DNA of 64,000 nucleotides from Nitratifractor salsuginis DSM 16511 (GCF_000186245.1 NC_014935.1:1-64000), one strand, 5' to 3'; positions 1 through 9,209 are shown, counted from the stretch's first letter. The notes: a model not told the origin generated them from the sequence alone. Numbers and translations are program-made.

Positions 1-4
1 TTTA

Positions 5-71
5 ACCCATCTTGGGTAGAATCGCCTCAGTTATTCACATATTCACATCTGAACATTGTCAACTATTCACT
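5..71. other. oriC: Putative origin region: DnaA-box cluster upstream of dnaA
   Basis: TTATTCACA at 31-39 matches the DnaA-box pattern TTATNCACA. A partly overlapping ATATTCACA lies at 39-47 and CTATTCACT at 63-71, so three TATTCAC cores sit in 41 bp just before dnaA. A short inverted repeat (ACCCA-TCT-TGGGT) occupies 5-17. Clusters of DnaA boxes beside dnaA are typical of Campylobacterota origins, which can be bipartite around dnaA. The window starts here, so the left part of the origin may be missing. No AT-rich unwinding element was identified with confidence. Confidence 0.6.
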
Positions 72-110
72 ATTCTACACACCCCGTGTCCCAAGGAGAA
101 AAAGCCCTCT

Positions 111-1439
111 ATGAATCTCGGTGAAAAGATCATCCAAAAACTCCGCAAGGAAATCCCTCCCGAAGAGTATGAACGCTATCTGCGCCATCTCCATTACGAT
201 GACGAGGCTTCCCGCGTCGACCGTGTAGTCTTCCGGGCTCCCAATATCTTCGCCGCCCGCTGGATCCGCAGCAACTACCTCAATACCCTGGCCCACCTCT
301 TCGAGATCGAAAGCGGCATCCGCCCCGAAATCGAGATCCAGGTAGGAGGCACAAGCCGGGCCCCCAAAGCCACCCCCAGGAAATCCCCGGAGAACAAAAG
401 CACCGCAACCGCCCTGCTCAACCCCTCTTTCACCTTCGAGAGCTTCATCGTCGGCAGTTCCAACCAATTCGCCTATACCACGGCACTGAGCGTGGCGGAA
501 AAACCCGGGAAACTCTACAACCCCCTCTTTATCTACGGAGGGGTCGGCCTGGGTAAGACCCACTTGCTCCAAGCCATCGGCAACTACCGGCTCCAACAGG
601 GCGATCAGGTCATCTACACGACTCTCGAGCACTTTCTCAACAAGTTCCTCTCCCACCTCCAATCCCAGACGATGGAGAAATTCCGGGAACACTACCGCAA
701 CTGCGACCTGCTCCTGATCGACGACATCCAATTCCTCAGCCGCAAAGAGAAGACCCAGGACGAGCTCTTCCATACCTTCAACGAACTGCACAACGCCGGC
801 AAACAGATCGTCATGACCTCCGACCGCCCCCCGAAAAAGATCGCTTTTCTCGAAGAGCGGCTGCGCACCCGCTTCGAATGGGGGCTCCAGGCGGACATCC
901 AGCCCCCCGAGCTGGAGACCAAGATCGCCATCATCCAAAAGAAGTGCGAACTCGACGGAATCCGCCTGGATCAGGAGATCATCCATTACATCGCCACCCA
1001 TATGGGAGACAATATCCGGGAGATCGAAGGGACCCTCATCCGCCTCAACGCTATGAGCGCCATGCTCAACCAGCCCATCACCCTGGAGTTCGCCCGCAAC
1101 GCCATCAAAGACCAGCTCAAAGAGAAGCAGGAGAACATCAGCATCGACGATATCGTCAAGATCGTCTCCAAAGAGCTCAATGTCAAACCTTCCGATATCC
1201 GCTCCAAAAAACGGAACAAAAACGTCGTCAATGCACGACGCATCGTTATCTACCTCGCCCGGAACCTCACCCCCAACTCCATGCCGCAGATCGCCCTCTA
1301 TTTCGGGATGAAAGACCACTCCGCCGTCAGCCACGCATTACGCAAGATCAACGAGATCGCCGAGAGTGATGAAAACTTCAAAGTCCTCCTCGACGAGCTC
1401 TCCCATAAGGTCGGAACCGTCACAAAGAAAATTGAATAA
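111..1439 (+). CDS. dnaA: Chromosomal replication initiator DnaA
   Basis: DnaA binds DnaA boxes at the origin, oligomerises with ATP, opens the duplex and loads the replicative helicase. The 442-residue product has the expected layout: N-terminal helicase-interaction domain (about 1-75), a short variable linker, the AAA+ domain with Walker A GGVGLGKTH near residue 144 and Walker B LLIDDIQF near 201, and the C-terminal DNA-binding domain with the signature DHSAVSHALRKI near 402. The start at 111 is preferred over an upstream in-frame codon because an AAGGAGAA ribosome site lies at 93-100 and the protein then begins at the normal family N-terminus. It is followed by dnaN. Confidence 0.97.
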   Translation: MNLGEKIIQKLRKEIPPEEYERYLRHLHYDDEASRVDRVVFRAPNIFAARWIRSNYLNTLAHLFEIESGIRPEIEIQVGGTSRAPKATPRKSPENKSTATALLNPSFTFESFIVGSSNQFAYTTALSVAEKPGKLYNPLFIYGGVGLGKTHLLQAIGNYRLQQGDQVIYTTLEHFLNKFLSHLQSQTMEKFREHYRNCDLLLIDDIQFLSRKEKTQDELFHTFNELHNAGKQIVMTSDRPPKKIAFLEERLRTRFEWGLQADIQPPELETKIAIIQKKCELDGIRLDQEIIHYIATHMGDNIREIEGTLIRLNAMSAMLNQPITLEFARNAIKDQLKEKQENISIDDIVKIVSKELNVKPSDIRSKKRNKNVVNARRIVIYLARNLTPNSMPQIALYFGMKDHSAVSHALRKINEIAESDENFKVLLDELSHKVGTVTKKIE

Positions 1440-1595
1440 AAAAAAGATATAATTTTTCACGTGAAGAGATCGGAATAAGTCCCGAAAAAAAGAGGGAAGC
1501 GGAGATCCCGAAAAATGGGTTCCTGCTAAGGTTATTCACCTTTTCATCCCTTTAGACTGCTACTACGACTCTATTCAAATATAAAAGGGGAGCGC
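1440..1595 (+). promoter_or_regulatory. dnaA-dnaN intergenic: promoter and second DnaA-box site
   Basis: A TATAAT at 1448-1453 is a likely -10 element for dnaN, followed directly by the palindrome TTCACGTGAA (1456-1465). A DnaA-box-like TTATTCACC lies at 1532-1540. With the boxes at 31-71 this places candidate DnaA sites on both sides of dnaA, the arrangement expected for a bipartite origin. The GGGGAGC ahead of 1596 is the dnaN ribosome site. Confidence 0.5.
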
Positions 1596-2663
1596 ATGAA
1601 AATCAGGGCTCAAAAACAGGTCATCGAATCGATCCTCATCAATCTCCAACCCTTTCTGGAGAAGAAAGACGCCAGCCAGATCACTTCCCATGTCTATTTT
1701 GAAACCGGGCCGGACCGGTGTATCGTCCGGGGAACCGACAATGAGATCGGACTGCAGATCGTCACCCGGGAATTCGAAGTCGACCATCCCGGTTCCTTTA
1801 CCGCCAACGGGAAAAAGCTTCTCGATATCATCCGCATTCTCCGTGACGATGAGATCATTCTCGAACTTCTCGACAATGCGCTGATGATCAAACAGCAGCA
1901 TTCCAAATTCAAACTCCCCATTTTCGATGCCGAAGCTTTCCCCTCCTTTCCCGAGATCGACGGCAAACCCAAAATCTCTCTCGATTCGATGAATCTCATC
2001 CGAAATCTCAAAAAAATCACCCCCGCTATCGATACCAACAACCCCAAATATGAGCTCAACGGGGCCCTGATCAATATCAAAAACGACAAAACCGACCTGG
2101 TGGGGACCGATACCCGTCGGCTGGCCGTTGCCACCATCCCCAACAACTCGGAAGAGGAGTTGGCTCTGATCCTCCCCAAAAAAGCGATTTTGGAGATCCA
2201 GAAACTCTTCCTCGACCAGATTGAAATCCATTACGACGAAACGACCCTGATCATCACCAACGACGACTATTTCTTTTTCACCCGACTCATCAACGGTAAG
2301 TTCCCCGACTATGAGCGGATCATTCCCCGGAGCCTCAAATATCAGATCGAACTTCCCAAAAAAGAGATGCTCGAAGCGATCCGTCTGGTGACCACCATCG
2401 CCAACGATATCAAGATCACTTTCCTCAGTGACGCCATTCTCTTCAATGCCCTCTCCGACGACAACGTCGAAGCCAAAACCGAGATCGAACTCAATACCGG
2501 AATCCCCGATCGCTTCGAAATCTCTCTCAACAGCCGATATCTTCTCGATTTTCTCGCCCAGGTGGATCATGACCGATTCACCATCGGAATGAACGATTCG
2601 ACCCTCCCCTTCATGGTCCGGGATGAGAATTTCATTACGATCATCATGCCTATTATTGCCTAA
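1596..2663 (+). CDS. dnaN: DNA polymerase III beta sliding clamp
   Basis: The beta clamp is a ring-shaped dimer that tethers DNA polymerase III to DNA. The 355-residue product has normal family length and the three-fold clamp layout, beginning [20 protein letters not shown] and ending in the conserved [13 protein letters not shown] segment that closes the third domain. [10 protein letters not shown] near residues 169-178 matches the conserved second-domain motif. It follows dnaA, as in most bacteria. In many Campylobacterota gyrB comes next; here pyrG does, so gyrB must lie elsewhere. Confidence 0.96.
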   Translation: MKIRAQKQVIESILINLQPFLEKKDASQITSHVYFETGPDRCIVRGTDNEIGLQIVTREFEVDHPGSFTANGKKLLDIIRILRDDEIILELLDNALMIKQQHSKFKLPIFDAEAFPSFPEIDGKPKISLDSMNLIRNLKKITPAIDTNNPKYELNGALINIKNDKTDLVGTDTRRLAVATIPNNSEEELALILPKKAILEIQKLFLDQIEIHYDETTLIITNDDYFFFTRLINGKFPDYERIIPRSLKYQIELPKKEMLEAIRLVTTIANDIKITFLSDAILFNALSDDNVEAKTEIELNTGIPDRFEISLNSRYLLDFLAQVDHDRFTIGMNDSTLPFMVRDENFITIIMPIIA

Positions 2664-2679
2664 GCGAAGGAAAAGATTT

Positions 2680-4311
2680 ATGCCCCAACAAGAGACGAAA
2701 TATATTTTCATTACCGGAGGTGTGCTCAGCTCCCTGGGTAAAGGGATTACCGCGGCCAGTATCGGAACCCTCCTCAAAGCTTCTGGGCTCCGTGTCGGTG
2801 TGCTCAAACTCGACCCCTACATCAACGTCGACCCCGGGACCATGTCCCCTCTGGAGCACGGAGAAGTCTTCGTCACGAAAGACGGTGCCGAGACCGACCT
2901 GGACCTGGGACACTACGAGCGCTTCCTCGATACCTCCCTGACCCGGGCCAACAACTTCACCACCGGGCAGATTTACAAGTCGGTCATCGAAAAAGAGCGC
3001 AAAGGGGAGTATCTGGGCAAGACGATCCAGGTGGTTCCCCACATCGTCGACGAGATCAAAGACGGTATCCGCCGCGCCGGTGAAGGGAAAGACATCCTCA
3101 TCGTGGAGCTGGGCGGTACCACCGGAGATATCGAAGGGCTCCCTTTCCTCGAGACTTTCCGCCAGATGAAGCATGAATTGGGCCGCAGCAATGTGATGAA
3201 TATTCATGTGACCCTCCTGCCCTATATCAAAGCGGCGGGTGAGCTCAAGACCAAACCGACCCAACACTCCGTCCAGGAGCTGCGGCGGATCGGGATTGCC
3301 CCCCATATGCTGATTTTGCGTGCCGAACAGCCTGTCCCCACGGACCTGAAGAAAAAGATCGCCTACAGCTGCGATGTCGATCTCGACAGTGTTATCGAAG
3401 CGATTGATGCCCCGACTATCTATCAGGTTCCCATCAATTTCCTGCGGCAGGACATCCTCACCCCCATTGCCGAGCAGCTGAAGCTGGGTGAGCTGACTCC
3501 CCGGATGGATGAGTGGAACTCCCTGGTGCAGCATATCCTCAACCCTTCCGACGAGGTGCGGATTGCCTTTGTAGGGAAATATCTCGATCTCAAAGAGTCT
3601 TACAAGTCCCTCACCGAAGCCTTGATCCATGCCGGGGCCCATCTCGACAGCCGGGTAAAAATCGACTGGGTCGACAGTGAAAAGATCGAAGAGGAAGGGG
3701 CCGAGAAATACCTGGAGAATGCCGACGGAATCCTCGTCGCCGGAGGGTTTGGCCAGCGGGGTGTCGAAGGGAAGATCGAAGCGATCCGCTACGCCAGAGA
3801 GCAGAAGATCCCCTTCCTGGGGATCTGCCTGGGGATGCAGTTGAGTATGATCGAATATGCCCGCAATGTGCTGGGCCTGGAAGATGCCAACTCCCTGGAG
3901 TTCGACGAGAGCACCAAACATCCCATCGTCTACCTCATCGATGAATTCATCGATGCCAGCGGTACCCGCCAGGTACGCACGACCACCTCGCCTCTCGGGG
4001 GGACGATGCGCCTGGGAGAGTACCGCTGTGACGTCAAGTCCGGCTCCAAGCTGGAGGAGGCCTATGGCAACAGTACCATCTATGAACGCCACCGCCATCG
4101 CTACGAAGCCAACCCCCTCTATCGGGAGCAGCTGGAAAAGGCCGGGATGGAAGTCACCGGTGAATCCCAGGGATTGATCGAAGCGGTCGAAGTGCGGGAG
4201 CACCCCTGGTTCCTCGGTGTCCAGTTCCACCCCGAGTTCACCTCCAGACTTCAGCATCCCAACCCCGCCATCCTCGCCTTTGTTGAGGCAGCTTCCAAGC
4301 AGCGGAGCTGA
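2680..4311 (+). CDS. pyrG: CTP synthase
   Basis: Converts UTP to CTP using ATP and ammonia taken from glutamine, the last step of de novo pyrimidine nucleotide synthesis. At 543 residues it has the normal length. The N-terminal amidoligase domain (about 1-270) opens with the typical [17 protein letters not shown] sequence. The C-terminal class I glutamine amidotransferase domain carries the nucleophile in LGICLGMQ (Cys near 382) and the catalytic His/Glu in GVQFHPEF (near 516). The start at 2680 follows an AAGGAAAAG ribosome site and gives the family N-terminus. Its TGA overlaps the recJ ATG by one base, indicating translational coupling. Confidence 0.97.
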   Translation: MPQQETKYIFITGGVLSSLGKGITAASIGTLLKASGLRVGVLKLDPYINVDPGTMSPLEHGEVFVTKDGAETDLDLGHYERFLDTSLTRANNFTTGQIYKSVIEKERKGEYLGKTIQVVPHIVDEIKDGIRRAGEGKDILIVELGGTTGDIEGLPFLETFRQMKHELGRSNVMNIHVTLLPYIKAAGELKTKPTQHSVQELRRIGIAPHMLILRAEQPVPTDLKKKIAYSCDVDLDSVIEAIDAPTIYQVPINFLRQDILTPIAEQLKLGELTPRMDEWNSLVQHILNPSDEVRIAFVGKYLDLKESYKSLTEALIHAGAHLDSRVKIDWVDSEKIEEEGAEKYLENADGILVAGGFGQRGVEGKIEAIRYAREQKIPFLGICLGMQLSMIEYARNVLGLEDANSLEFDESTKHPIVYLIDEFIDASGTRQVRTTTSPLGGTMRLGEYRCDVKSGSKLEEAYGNSTIYERHRHRYEANPLYREQLEKAGMEVTGESQGLIEAVEVREHPWFLGVQFHPEFTSRLQHPNPAILAFVEAASKQRS

Positions 4312-5906
4312 TGGATTTCCCCTACCCCCGCCTCCATTCCCTTGCCCAGATCGAAGCGCTGCTGAGAGAGCGTTTCGACGATACGTTCCTTTCGCTAAAA
4401 GATCTTCCGGACCCCTATGCTTTCAAAGATATGGAGCGGGCGGTAGAGCGGATCGCCGAGGCGATCGAAAAGGGTGAAAAGATCGTCCTCGTAGGCGATT
4501 ACGATGTGGACGGGGTGAGCTCTACGGCGATTATGCGGCGTTTCTTCGAGGCGTTGGGAGTTCCCCTGGAGTGGGTCATCCCCAACCGTTTTCGGGACGG
4601 CTACGGGCTCTCGCCCACCCTCTTTCCCCGCCTGGAGCATGCCGATCTGATTCTCACCGTCGATAACGGGATCGCCGCGAATGAAGCGGCGAAGCTCTGC
4701 AAAGAGGCGGGGATCGATCTGATCATTACCGACCACCACATCGTTCCCGACACCCCGCCGCAAGCCTACGCCATTGTCGATCAGAAGCAGTCCGATTGCG
4801 GCTTCCCTCATCGGGAAGTCTGCGGGGCGCAGATCGCCTGGTACCTCTGTGCGGCCCTCAACCGCCGGCTGGGGGCGGGCATCGATATGAAAGCGCTTTT
4901 GGAGTTGACGGCCCTGGCGATCATCGCCGACATTATGCCTCTGCAGCATATCAACCGGGCGATGGTCCATCAGGGGTTGCGCCTCCTGGAGCGGAGCCAC
5001 AGCCCCTTTATCGTCGCCTGGAGGGAACGCAACGGCAAGGAGCGTTTGAGGGCTGAGGATATCGCTTTCGGTCTGGCACCGCTGATCAACAGCGCGGGCC
5101 GGATGGAGGATGCCTCCATTGCCTGTGATTTTCTCTGCGCCCCGACATCGCAGGAGGCTCATAAACTTTTGGAGCGCCTTCAGGGCTTCAACGAACGGCG
5201 CAAAGGGATGGAAGAGAATATCTTTCAGGAGGCGCAGGCTCAGATCGATCCGGAGGCTCCCCTGGCCATCGCTATAGGCGAAGAGTGGCACGAGGGGGTG
5301 TTGGGGATCGTCGCCGCGCGGATTGCCCGTCGCTTTGAAGTTCCGGCGCTGGTGCTCACCCGTTCCGGCGCCTCCTACAAAGGGAGCGGACGGAGTTTCG
5401 GCTCCTGCCATCTCTATGAACTTCTGGCGACCCAGCGATCTTTGATGGAGAAGTTCGGAGGGCACGCGGCCGCGGTCGGGCTTTCGGTGAGTGAAGAGAA
5501 GCTCGGGCATTGGAAGCAGCGTTTGCAGGAAGAGGCGCTGAGCCGATGTCCCAGGGAATCCTTCGCCGATCCGGAGATCCTGGGGGAGATCGGATTCGAT
5601 CTGCTCGGCTGGGAACTCTACCGGCTCCTGGAGCGTTTCGAACCCTATGGAGAGGGGAACCCCCGGCCCAAATTCATTACGCGTGGGGTTTCGGTCGAAT
5701 CGCTGAGGGTCCTGGGCAGTGAAGGGCAGCACTTCAAAGTCCTCTTGAGTGACGGAACCTTTCGTCAGGAGGCGATCCAGTTCCGGTGCTCCGCTCTCCC
5801 CGAGACCGGCGATCGGATCGATCTGGTCTATACCCTCAACGAAAACCGTTTCAACGGGCGCAGTACTCTGCAGCTATTGATCGACAAATTTCGCAACGTT
5901 ACCTGA
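4311..5906 (+). CDS. recJ: Single-stranded-DNA exonuclease RecJ
   Basis: A 5'-3' single-strand exonuclease of the DHH phosphoesterase family, used in recombinational and mismatch repair. The 531-residue product contains VGDYDVDGVSS near residue 61, TVDNG, ITDHH near 139 (the DHH motif), SAGRMEDA, and the DHHA1 glycine motif GGHAAAVGL near 383, followed by a C-terminal OB-like region. It starts within the pyrG stop codon (ATGA), so the two are probably one transcript. pyrG-recJ adjacency is also known to me from Helicobacter. Confidence 0.93.
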   Translation: MDFPYPRLHSLAQIEALLRERFDDTFLSLKDLPDPYAFKDMERAVERIAEAIEKGEKIVLVGDYDVDGVSSTAIMRRFFEALGVPLEWVIPNRFRDGYGLSPTLFPRLEHADLILTVDNGIAANEAAKLCKEAGIDLIITDHHIVPDTPPQAYAIVDQKQSDCGFPHREVCGAQIAWYLCAALNRRLGAGIDMKALLELTALAIIADIMPLQHINRAMVHQGLRLLERSHSPFIVAWRERNGKERLRAEDIAFGLAPLINSAGRMEDASIACDFLCAPTSQEAHKLLERLQGFNERRKGMEENIFQEAQAQIDPEAPLAIAIGEEWHEGVLGIVAARIARRFEVPALVLTRSGASYKGSGRSFGSCHLYELLATQRSLMEKFGGHAAAVGLSVSEEKLGHWKQRLQEEALSRCPRESFADPEILGEIGFDLLGWELYRLLERFEPYGEGNPRPKFITRGVSVESLRVLGSEGQHFKVLLSDGTFRQEAIQFRCSALPETGDRIDLVYTLNENRFNGRSTLQLLIDKFRNVT

Positions 5907-6019
5907 GGATTAGCTCCCGCTTCACTCATTGGGAGCCGGAAAGAAGTATTAAAATATTTAATAATCTTTTAATATCTTATATGATAATATTCAATTCCAT
6001 AAATTAAAAAGGAGTCGTA
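5907..6019 (+). promoter_or_regulatory. recJ-rhodanese spacer with stem-loop and AT-rich promoter
   Basis: A six-base-pair stem (GCTCCC at 5913-5918 with GGGAGC at 5931-5936) lies just after recJ. It has no T-tract, so it is not a clear terminator. The following 60 bases are very A+T-rich with several TATAAT-like steps, a likely promoter for the rhodanese gene, but no single -10 box stands out. AAAAGGAG precedes the ATG at 6020. Confidence 0.35.
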
Positions 6020-6631
6020 ATGACAAAAAAATTGATCTCATTCCTGATGGCCCTCGGTTTTGCCGGCTTGATGGTGACAGCAGCCAATGCAGCGGAAGAG
6101 CCTGCCAAAAAAGCCAAGCAGACCCCCCAGAAGCTCTACCTGACCCCCAAAGAGGCCTATGACATGATCCAGAAGGATCCCAAGCATGTCCTCTTTGTTG
6201 ATGTCCGCACGCCTGCGGAGCTGGTCTTCGTCGGTTATGCCAAGGGGATCGACAAAAACATTCCCTTCAAATATATCGACTACTCCAAGTTCGTGACGAC
6301 CAAGAAGGGCAAGAAGAAGTTCGCCAGCTGGAAAAACCCCAACCTGGTCGCCGAGTTTGATGAGCAGCTCAAGGCCAAAGGACTGACACGCAATGATCCC
6401 GTTATCGTCATCTGCCGCTCCGGTGACCGCAGCGGTATGACGGCAAGCAAGCTCTACAAAGCCGGCTTCAAAAAAGCCTATACGGTCGTCACCGGTGTCG
6501 AGGGTGATATGAGCAAGACCAAGCCCCATCGCCGCAATGTCAACGGATGGAAGAATGCTGGTCTGCCCTGGACCTACAAATTCAACGCCGATCTCTTCTA
6601 TCCCAAGCCCACTCCCCCTGCCGGGAAGTAA
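6020..6631 (+). CDS. Exported rhodanese-domain protein
   Basis: The 203-residue product begins with a Sec-type signal peptide (basic MTKK, hydrophobic core, likely cleavage after ANA near residue 24), so the mature protein is periplasmic. A single rhodanese domain follows, with the catalytic loop CRSGDRSG and active cysteine at residue 132. Rhodaneses transfer sulfane sulfur through a cysteine persulfide. The native substrate is not evident; sulfur-compound handling would suit a sulfur-oxidising Campylobacterota member, but that is inference. It stands alone, in the same orientation as recJ, with its own AT-rich upstream region. Confidence 0.85.
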   Translation: MTKKLISFLMALGFAGLMVTAANAAEEPAKKAKQTPQKLYLTPKEAYDMIQKDPKHVLFVDVRTPAELVFVGYAKGIDKNIPFKYIDYSKFVTTKKGKKKFASWKNPNLVAEFDEQLKAKGLTRNDPVIVICRSGDRSGMTASKLYKAGFKKAYTVVTGVEGDMSKTKPHRRNVNGWKNAGLPWTYKFNADLFYPKPTPPAGK

Positions 6632-6668
6632 GGCCCATTCCAAGCGGCCCTATCGGGCCATCTTGGAA

Positions 6669-6703
6669 GATTTTGGATTATGGATTTTTGATTTTGGATT
6701 GAA
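6669..6703. repeat. Heptamer array, GATTTTG type
   Basis: Five consecutive seven-base units: GATTTTG, GATTATG, GATTTTT, GATTTTG, GATTGAA. The unit is the reverse complement of the CAAAATC units at 6902-6929, so the two arrays bracket this spacer in opposite orientation. Confidence 0.8.
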
Positions 6704-6827
6704 AAAATCCGATAAATAACACAATTTTCTAACTCTCTCCTGTTCCTTCAACACTTTTATCATTTCTTATCATATCTTTCTTGAGTTCTTACAAAGATCA
6801 ATGTTGAAGTTATTGGTTATTGGGCAT

Positions 6828-6862
6828 GTTGAGCGTTGAGTACTGAGAGCTGAGCGTTGAGA
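6828..6862. repeat. Heptamer array, GTTGAGC type
   Basis: Five seven-base units in phase: GTTGAGC, GTTGAGT, ACTGAGA, GCTGAGC, GTTGAGA. The same family recurs at 17694-17721 and, in reverse complement, at 9504-9531 and 33184-33211. Nothing else was recognised in the 317-base gap between the rhodanese gene and nifU. Confidence 0.8.
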
Positions 6863-6901
6863 GAGTATACTATGTGCAGAGTGCTACGAATCTTTCCAAT
6901 T

Positions 6902-6929
6902 CAAAATCCAAAATCCATCATCCAAAATC
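6902..6929. repeat. Heptamer array, CAAAATC type
   Basis: Four units in exact seven-base phase: CAAAATC, CAAAATC, CATCATC, CAAAATC. It ends about 20 bases before the nifU stop codon. The same units recur at 15566-15593. Confidence 0.8.
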
Positions 6930-6948
6930 CTCTTTCCTCTCTTCCCGC

Positions 6949-7911
6949 TTAGAGGGGAAGGACGCGGATGTTGGGGTCGAGCTTCTGCTTGAGGATCCCT
7001 TCAATGGCGAAGAGGGTGCCGGTGCTCGCACTTGCGCAGCCGCTGCAGGCTCCCAGATAGCGGATGTAGAGATCGGTGTGTTCTCCGTTCTCCTTCACAT
7101 CCAGGATCTCCATATCGCCTCCGTCCATCACCAGCATCGCCCGGATATGCTCATCGATCACGGCATTGATGGCGGCTTTCTTCTCTTCGATGCTCATCTC
7201 TTTGAAGGGTTTGTCGGGCAGGGCGTTGCCGGAGGCCTTTTTCTCCTCTTCCATCTTTTGGCGGAGTTCTTTGAGCAGATCGACAAGGTAGAGGCTTCGG
7301 TCGCTCATCCCCCTACCCGGGGCGATGCAGCTTTTGCAGAAGGCCCCGGCACGGGTGTAGTCGGTGATCGCATCGACACTCTCGAGATCGAAATCCCGGA
7401 TTGCCTTTTCGATCTGAGCCTGGGTGACGCCGGCACATTCACAGACGATGGGAGAATCTTCAGGCGTTTCGCCTTTGGCGGCGGCTACCGCCGAAGCGAG
7501 TGAGTCGAGGACAAAGAGGATCTCGTACTGCTTCTCGGGAGGCAGGGCCGGATTGGAGGGATGGTCTCTTAGGAAATACTCCAGAGACTTGTAATTGATC
7601 TTCGCTACCTCGTCGAGGCTTTTGTTCCGGCAGAGCAGAGCCGCCATATCGGCGGAGGCTCTCAATTCGGGGGAGCCGAAGATTTCATAGCGGGCGGCGA
7701 TGATCCGCTCTTCGCCGTCGAGTACCCAATACCAGCGCAGCTGCATTCCGGTTTCGACACGGCCGAAGGTATGGGTAAAGAGCCGTCCTTGGAGTTTGGC
7801 GGCATCCTCTTCGCTGAGCCGGCCGTTGTTTTTTGGTTTTTCGGCGAGCATCTCGATCTTGAAGGGGTAGGATTCCCAGTGGCTCTTGGCCAAGACTTCC
7901 TGCTTGCTCAT
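6949..7911 (-). CDS. NifU-type Fe-S protein with a degenerate IscU domain
   Basis: The 320 residues follow the three-domain NifU plan of Campylobacterota. Domain 1 (about 8-145) aligns with IscU/NifU-N scaffolds, but the three cluster-ligand cysteines are absent: the usual SCGD position reads VETG (52-55), FGCGxAxASS reads FGSPELRASA (78-87), and HCSV reads QYEI (128-131). Domain 2 is a BFD-like [2Fe-2S] domain with C157-x-C159 and C192-x2-C195 intact. Domain 3 (about 240-320) is Nfu-like with C289-x2-C292 intact. So the permanent cluster and Nfu sites are kept while the scaffold site is lost. The ATG overlaps the nifS-like stop by four bases (ATGA). A functional NifU is presumably encoded elsewhere. 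Confidence 0.85.
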   Translation of the reverse strand: MSKQEVLAKSHWESYPFKIEMLAEKPKNNGRLSEEDAAKLQGRLFTHTFGRVETGMQLRWYWVLDGEERIIAARYEIFGSPELRASADMAALLCRNKSLDEVAKINYKSLEYFLRDHPSNPALPPEKQYEILFVLDSLASAVAAAKGETPEDSPIVCECAGVTQAQIEKAIRDFDLESVDAITDYTRAGAFCKSCIAPGRGMSDRSLYLVDLLKELRQKMEEEKKASGNALPDKPFKEMSIEEKKAAINAVIDEHIRAMLVMDGGDMEILDVKENGEHTDLYIRYLGACSGCASASTGTLFAIEGILKQKLDPNIRVLPL

Positions 7912-9086
7912 TTCTGCTCCTCAGTAGGGTTTAGGGTGGAAAATCCGCGCAGATACTCCAGCGACTTTTTGACGGTCTCGATGGTGTGCTCGATCTCCTC
8001 TTCAGTAGTGTTGCGGTTGAGGGCGAAGCCCACGGTGGAGTGGCGCAGCGCCGGATCGAGGCCCAGAGCGTCGGTCAGGGCCCGCTCTTTCCAGTCGCCG
8101 AAGGGGTGGACCGTCGCCGAGTAGGCGGCGACCTTCTCCCGGTTGAGCTCGTAGAGCATCGCTTCGCTCTCGACCCCTTTGAAAGCCGCCAGCACCGTAT
8201 TCGGGGTGCGCAGGGCCCAGGGGACGAGGATCTCCACGCCGGGCAGGGCGCGCAGGGCCTCTTCGAGCTTGTCTCGCAGGTCCCGCATATCCTCCACCTC
8301 AAAGCCCAGGGCATCGGAAGCGATCTCCATCGCCTTGCCCATGCCGATAATGCCGGGGATGTTCCAGGGGCCGCTGCGGTAGCGCTCGGCTTTCATCCGC
8401 CCTCCGGGGATGATGGGCTGGAGCTCGACTCCCTCTTTGAGGAAGAGGCCGCCCACCCCGGCGGGGGCGTGGAGGGTCTCGGAGGAGAAGCTCAAAAAGT
8501 CGGGTTCGATCCGCTCCCAATCGACGGGGATGCGCCCCAGGGCCTGGGTGGCGTCGGTATGGAAAGGAACATCGTATTTCCGGCAGATCTCGGCGATCTC
8601 CTCCACGGGGTTGATGGCGCCGCTTTCGGCATCGACCATGCTTACGCTCACCAGGGCGGTGCGGGGGGTGATGTAATCAGTCAGCGTTTCAGGATCGATA
8701 ACGCCGTCGCTGTTGACCGGCAGATAGTTGACCCGGCATCCCTGCTCTTCGAAAAAGCGGGCCAGTTCTAAGGTAGGCAGGGGTTCGCGTTCGGAGAGGA
8801 TAATGTTGTTCTTGCGCCCGGTGAGGATGAAGCGCAAAAAGGTGCTCATAAAGACGGTGCTGTTGGCTTCTGCGGCGCCGGAAGTAAAGACCAGGGTCGC
8901 TTTGTCGGGGGCGTGGACTCCGGCGTAGCACTTCTCTACCGCTTCGTTGTAGGCTTTGCGGGTAGATGCGCCGAAATCGTGCAGCGCCGCCAGATCGCCG
9001 TAGGGCTGATCCAAAAATGGTTCCATCACCGCCTTGACCAGGGGGTCGACGGGGGTGAGGCGGTTGTTGTCGAGATAGACGTTCAT
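7908..9086 (-). CDS. NifS-like class V aminotransferase fold lacking catalytic residues
   Basis: The 392 residues align along their whole length with NifS cysteine desulfurases (YLDNN near 4-8, TSGAAEAN 68-75, HTDATQALGRIPVD 176-189, IPGIIGMGKA near 243-252). However, the PLP-lysine motif SAHKxHGPKG reads SSETLHAPAG (201-210), putting Thr204 where the Schiff-base lysine belongs. The catalytic loop SSGSACAS is replaced by AYSATVHPFG (321-330) with no cysteine. NNAT, EHP and NNETG active-site segments are also changed (NNRL, REPLP, VDAESG). The remaining cysteines (53, 117, 168) are outside the site. Cysteine desulfurase activity is therefore unlikely. The frame is intact, with an AGGAGG ribosome site and promoter, so it looks maintained. 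Confidence 0.85.
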   Translation of the reverse strand: MNVYLDNNRLTPVDPLVKAVMEPFLDQPYGDLAALHDFGASTRKAYNEAVEKCYAGVHAPDKATLVFTSGAAEANSTVFMSTFLRFILTGRKNNIILSEREPLPTLELARFFEEQGCRVNYLPVNSDGVIDPETLTDYITPRTALVSVSMVDAESGAINPVEEIAEICRKYDVPFHTDATQALGRIPVDWERIEPDFLSFSSETLHAPAGVGGLFLKEGVELQPIIPGGRMKAERYRSGPWNIPGIIGMGKAMEIASDALGFEVEDMRDLRDKLEEALRALPGVEILVPWALRTPNTVLAAFKGVESEAMLYELNREKVAAYSATVHPFGDWKERALTDALGLDPALRHSTVGFALNRNTTEEEIEHTIETVKKSLEYLRGFSTLNPTEEQK

Positions 9087-9132
9087 AGGCTCGGGCCTCC
9101 TTAATGCTGAGTCATATTGTCAGGTTTCGACA

Positions 9133-9138
9133 ATTATA
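9133..9138 (-). promoter_or_regulatory. Extended -10 promoter for the nifS-nifU pair
   Basis: Read on the minus strand, TGCTATAAT lies about 47 bases before the ATG at 9086: a TATAAT box (9133-9138) with the upstream TG of an extended -10. No clear -35 is seen, which is common for sigma-70 promoters in this phylum. Confidence 0.55.
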
Positions 9139-9193
9139 GCAGAAAGAGAGACTTTCTTCTGAGATGGAAGATTGAAAATGGAAGATGGAGAAT

Positions 9194-9209
9194 GAGTAAC
9201 CGAGTAACC
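9194..9209. repeat. Octamer pair GAGTAACC
   Basis: Two adjacent perfect GAGTAACC units (9194-9201, 9202-9209) end exactly where the REP-like element starts at 9210. A further GAGTAACC follows the element at 9384-9391, as if the element were inserted in an array of this unit. Confidence 0.7.

Noticed and set aside
75-1334. 419-codon minus-strand open frame opposite dnaA
   Set aside because: It is a shadow of dnaA codon structure; low-complexity Asp/Gly/Val-rich translation and no ribosome site. Similar shadows opposite dnaN (1575-2807), pyrG (2653-4257) and tig to def (10176-12656) were dropped for the same reason.
5913-5936. Terminator after recJ
   Set aside because: A six-base-pair stem exists but there is no T-tract, so only noted as a stem-loop.
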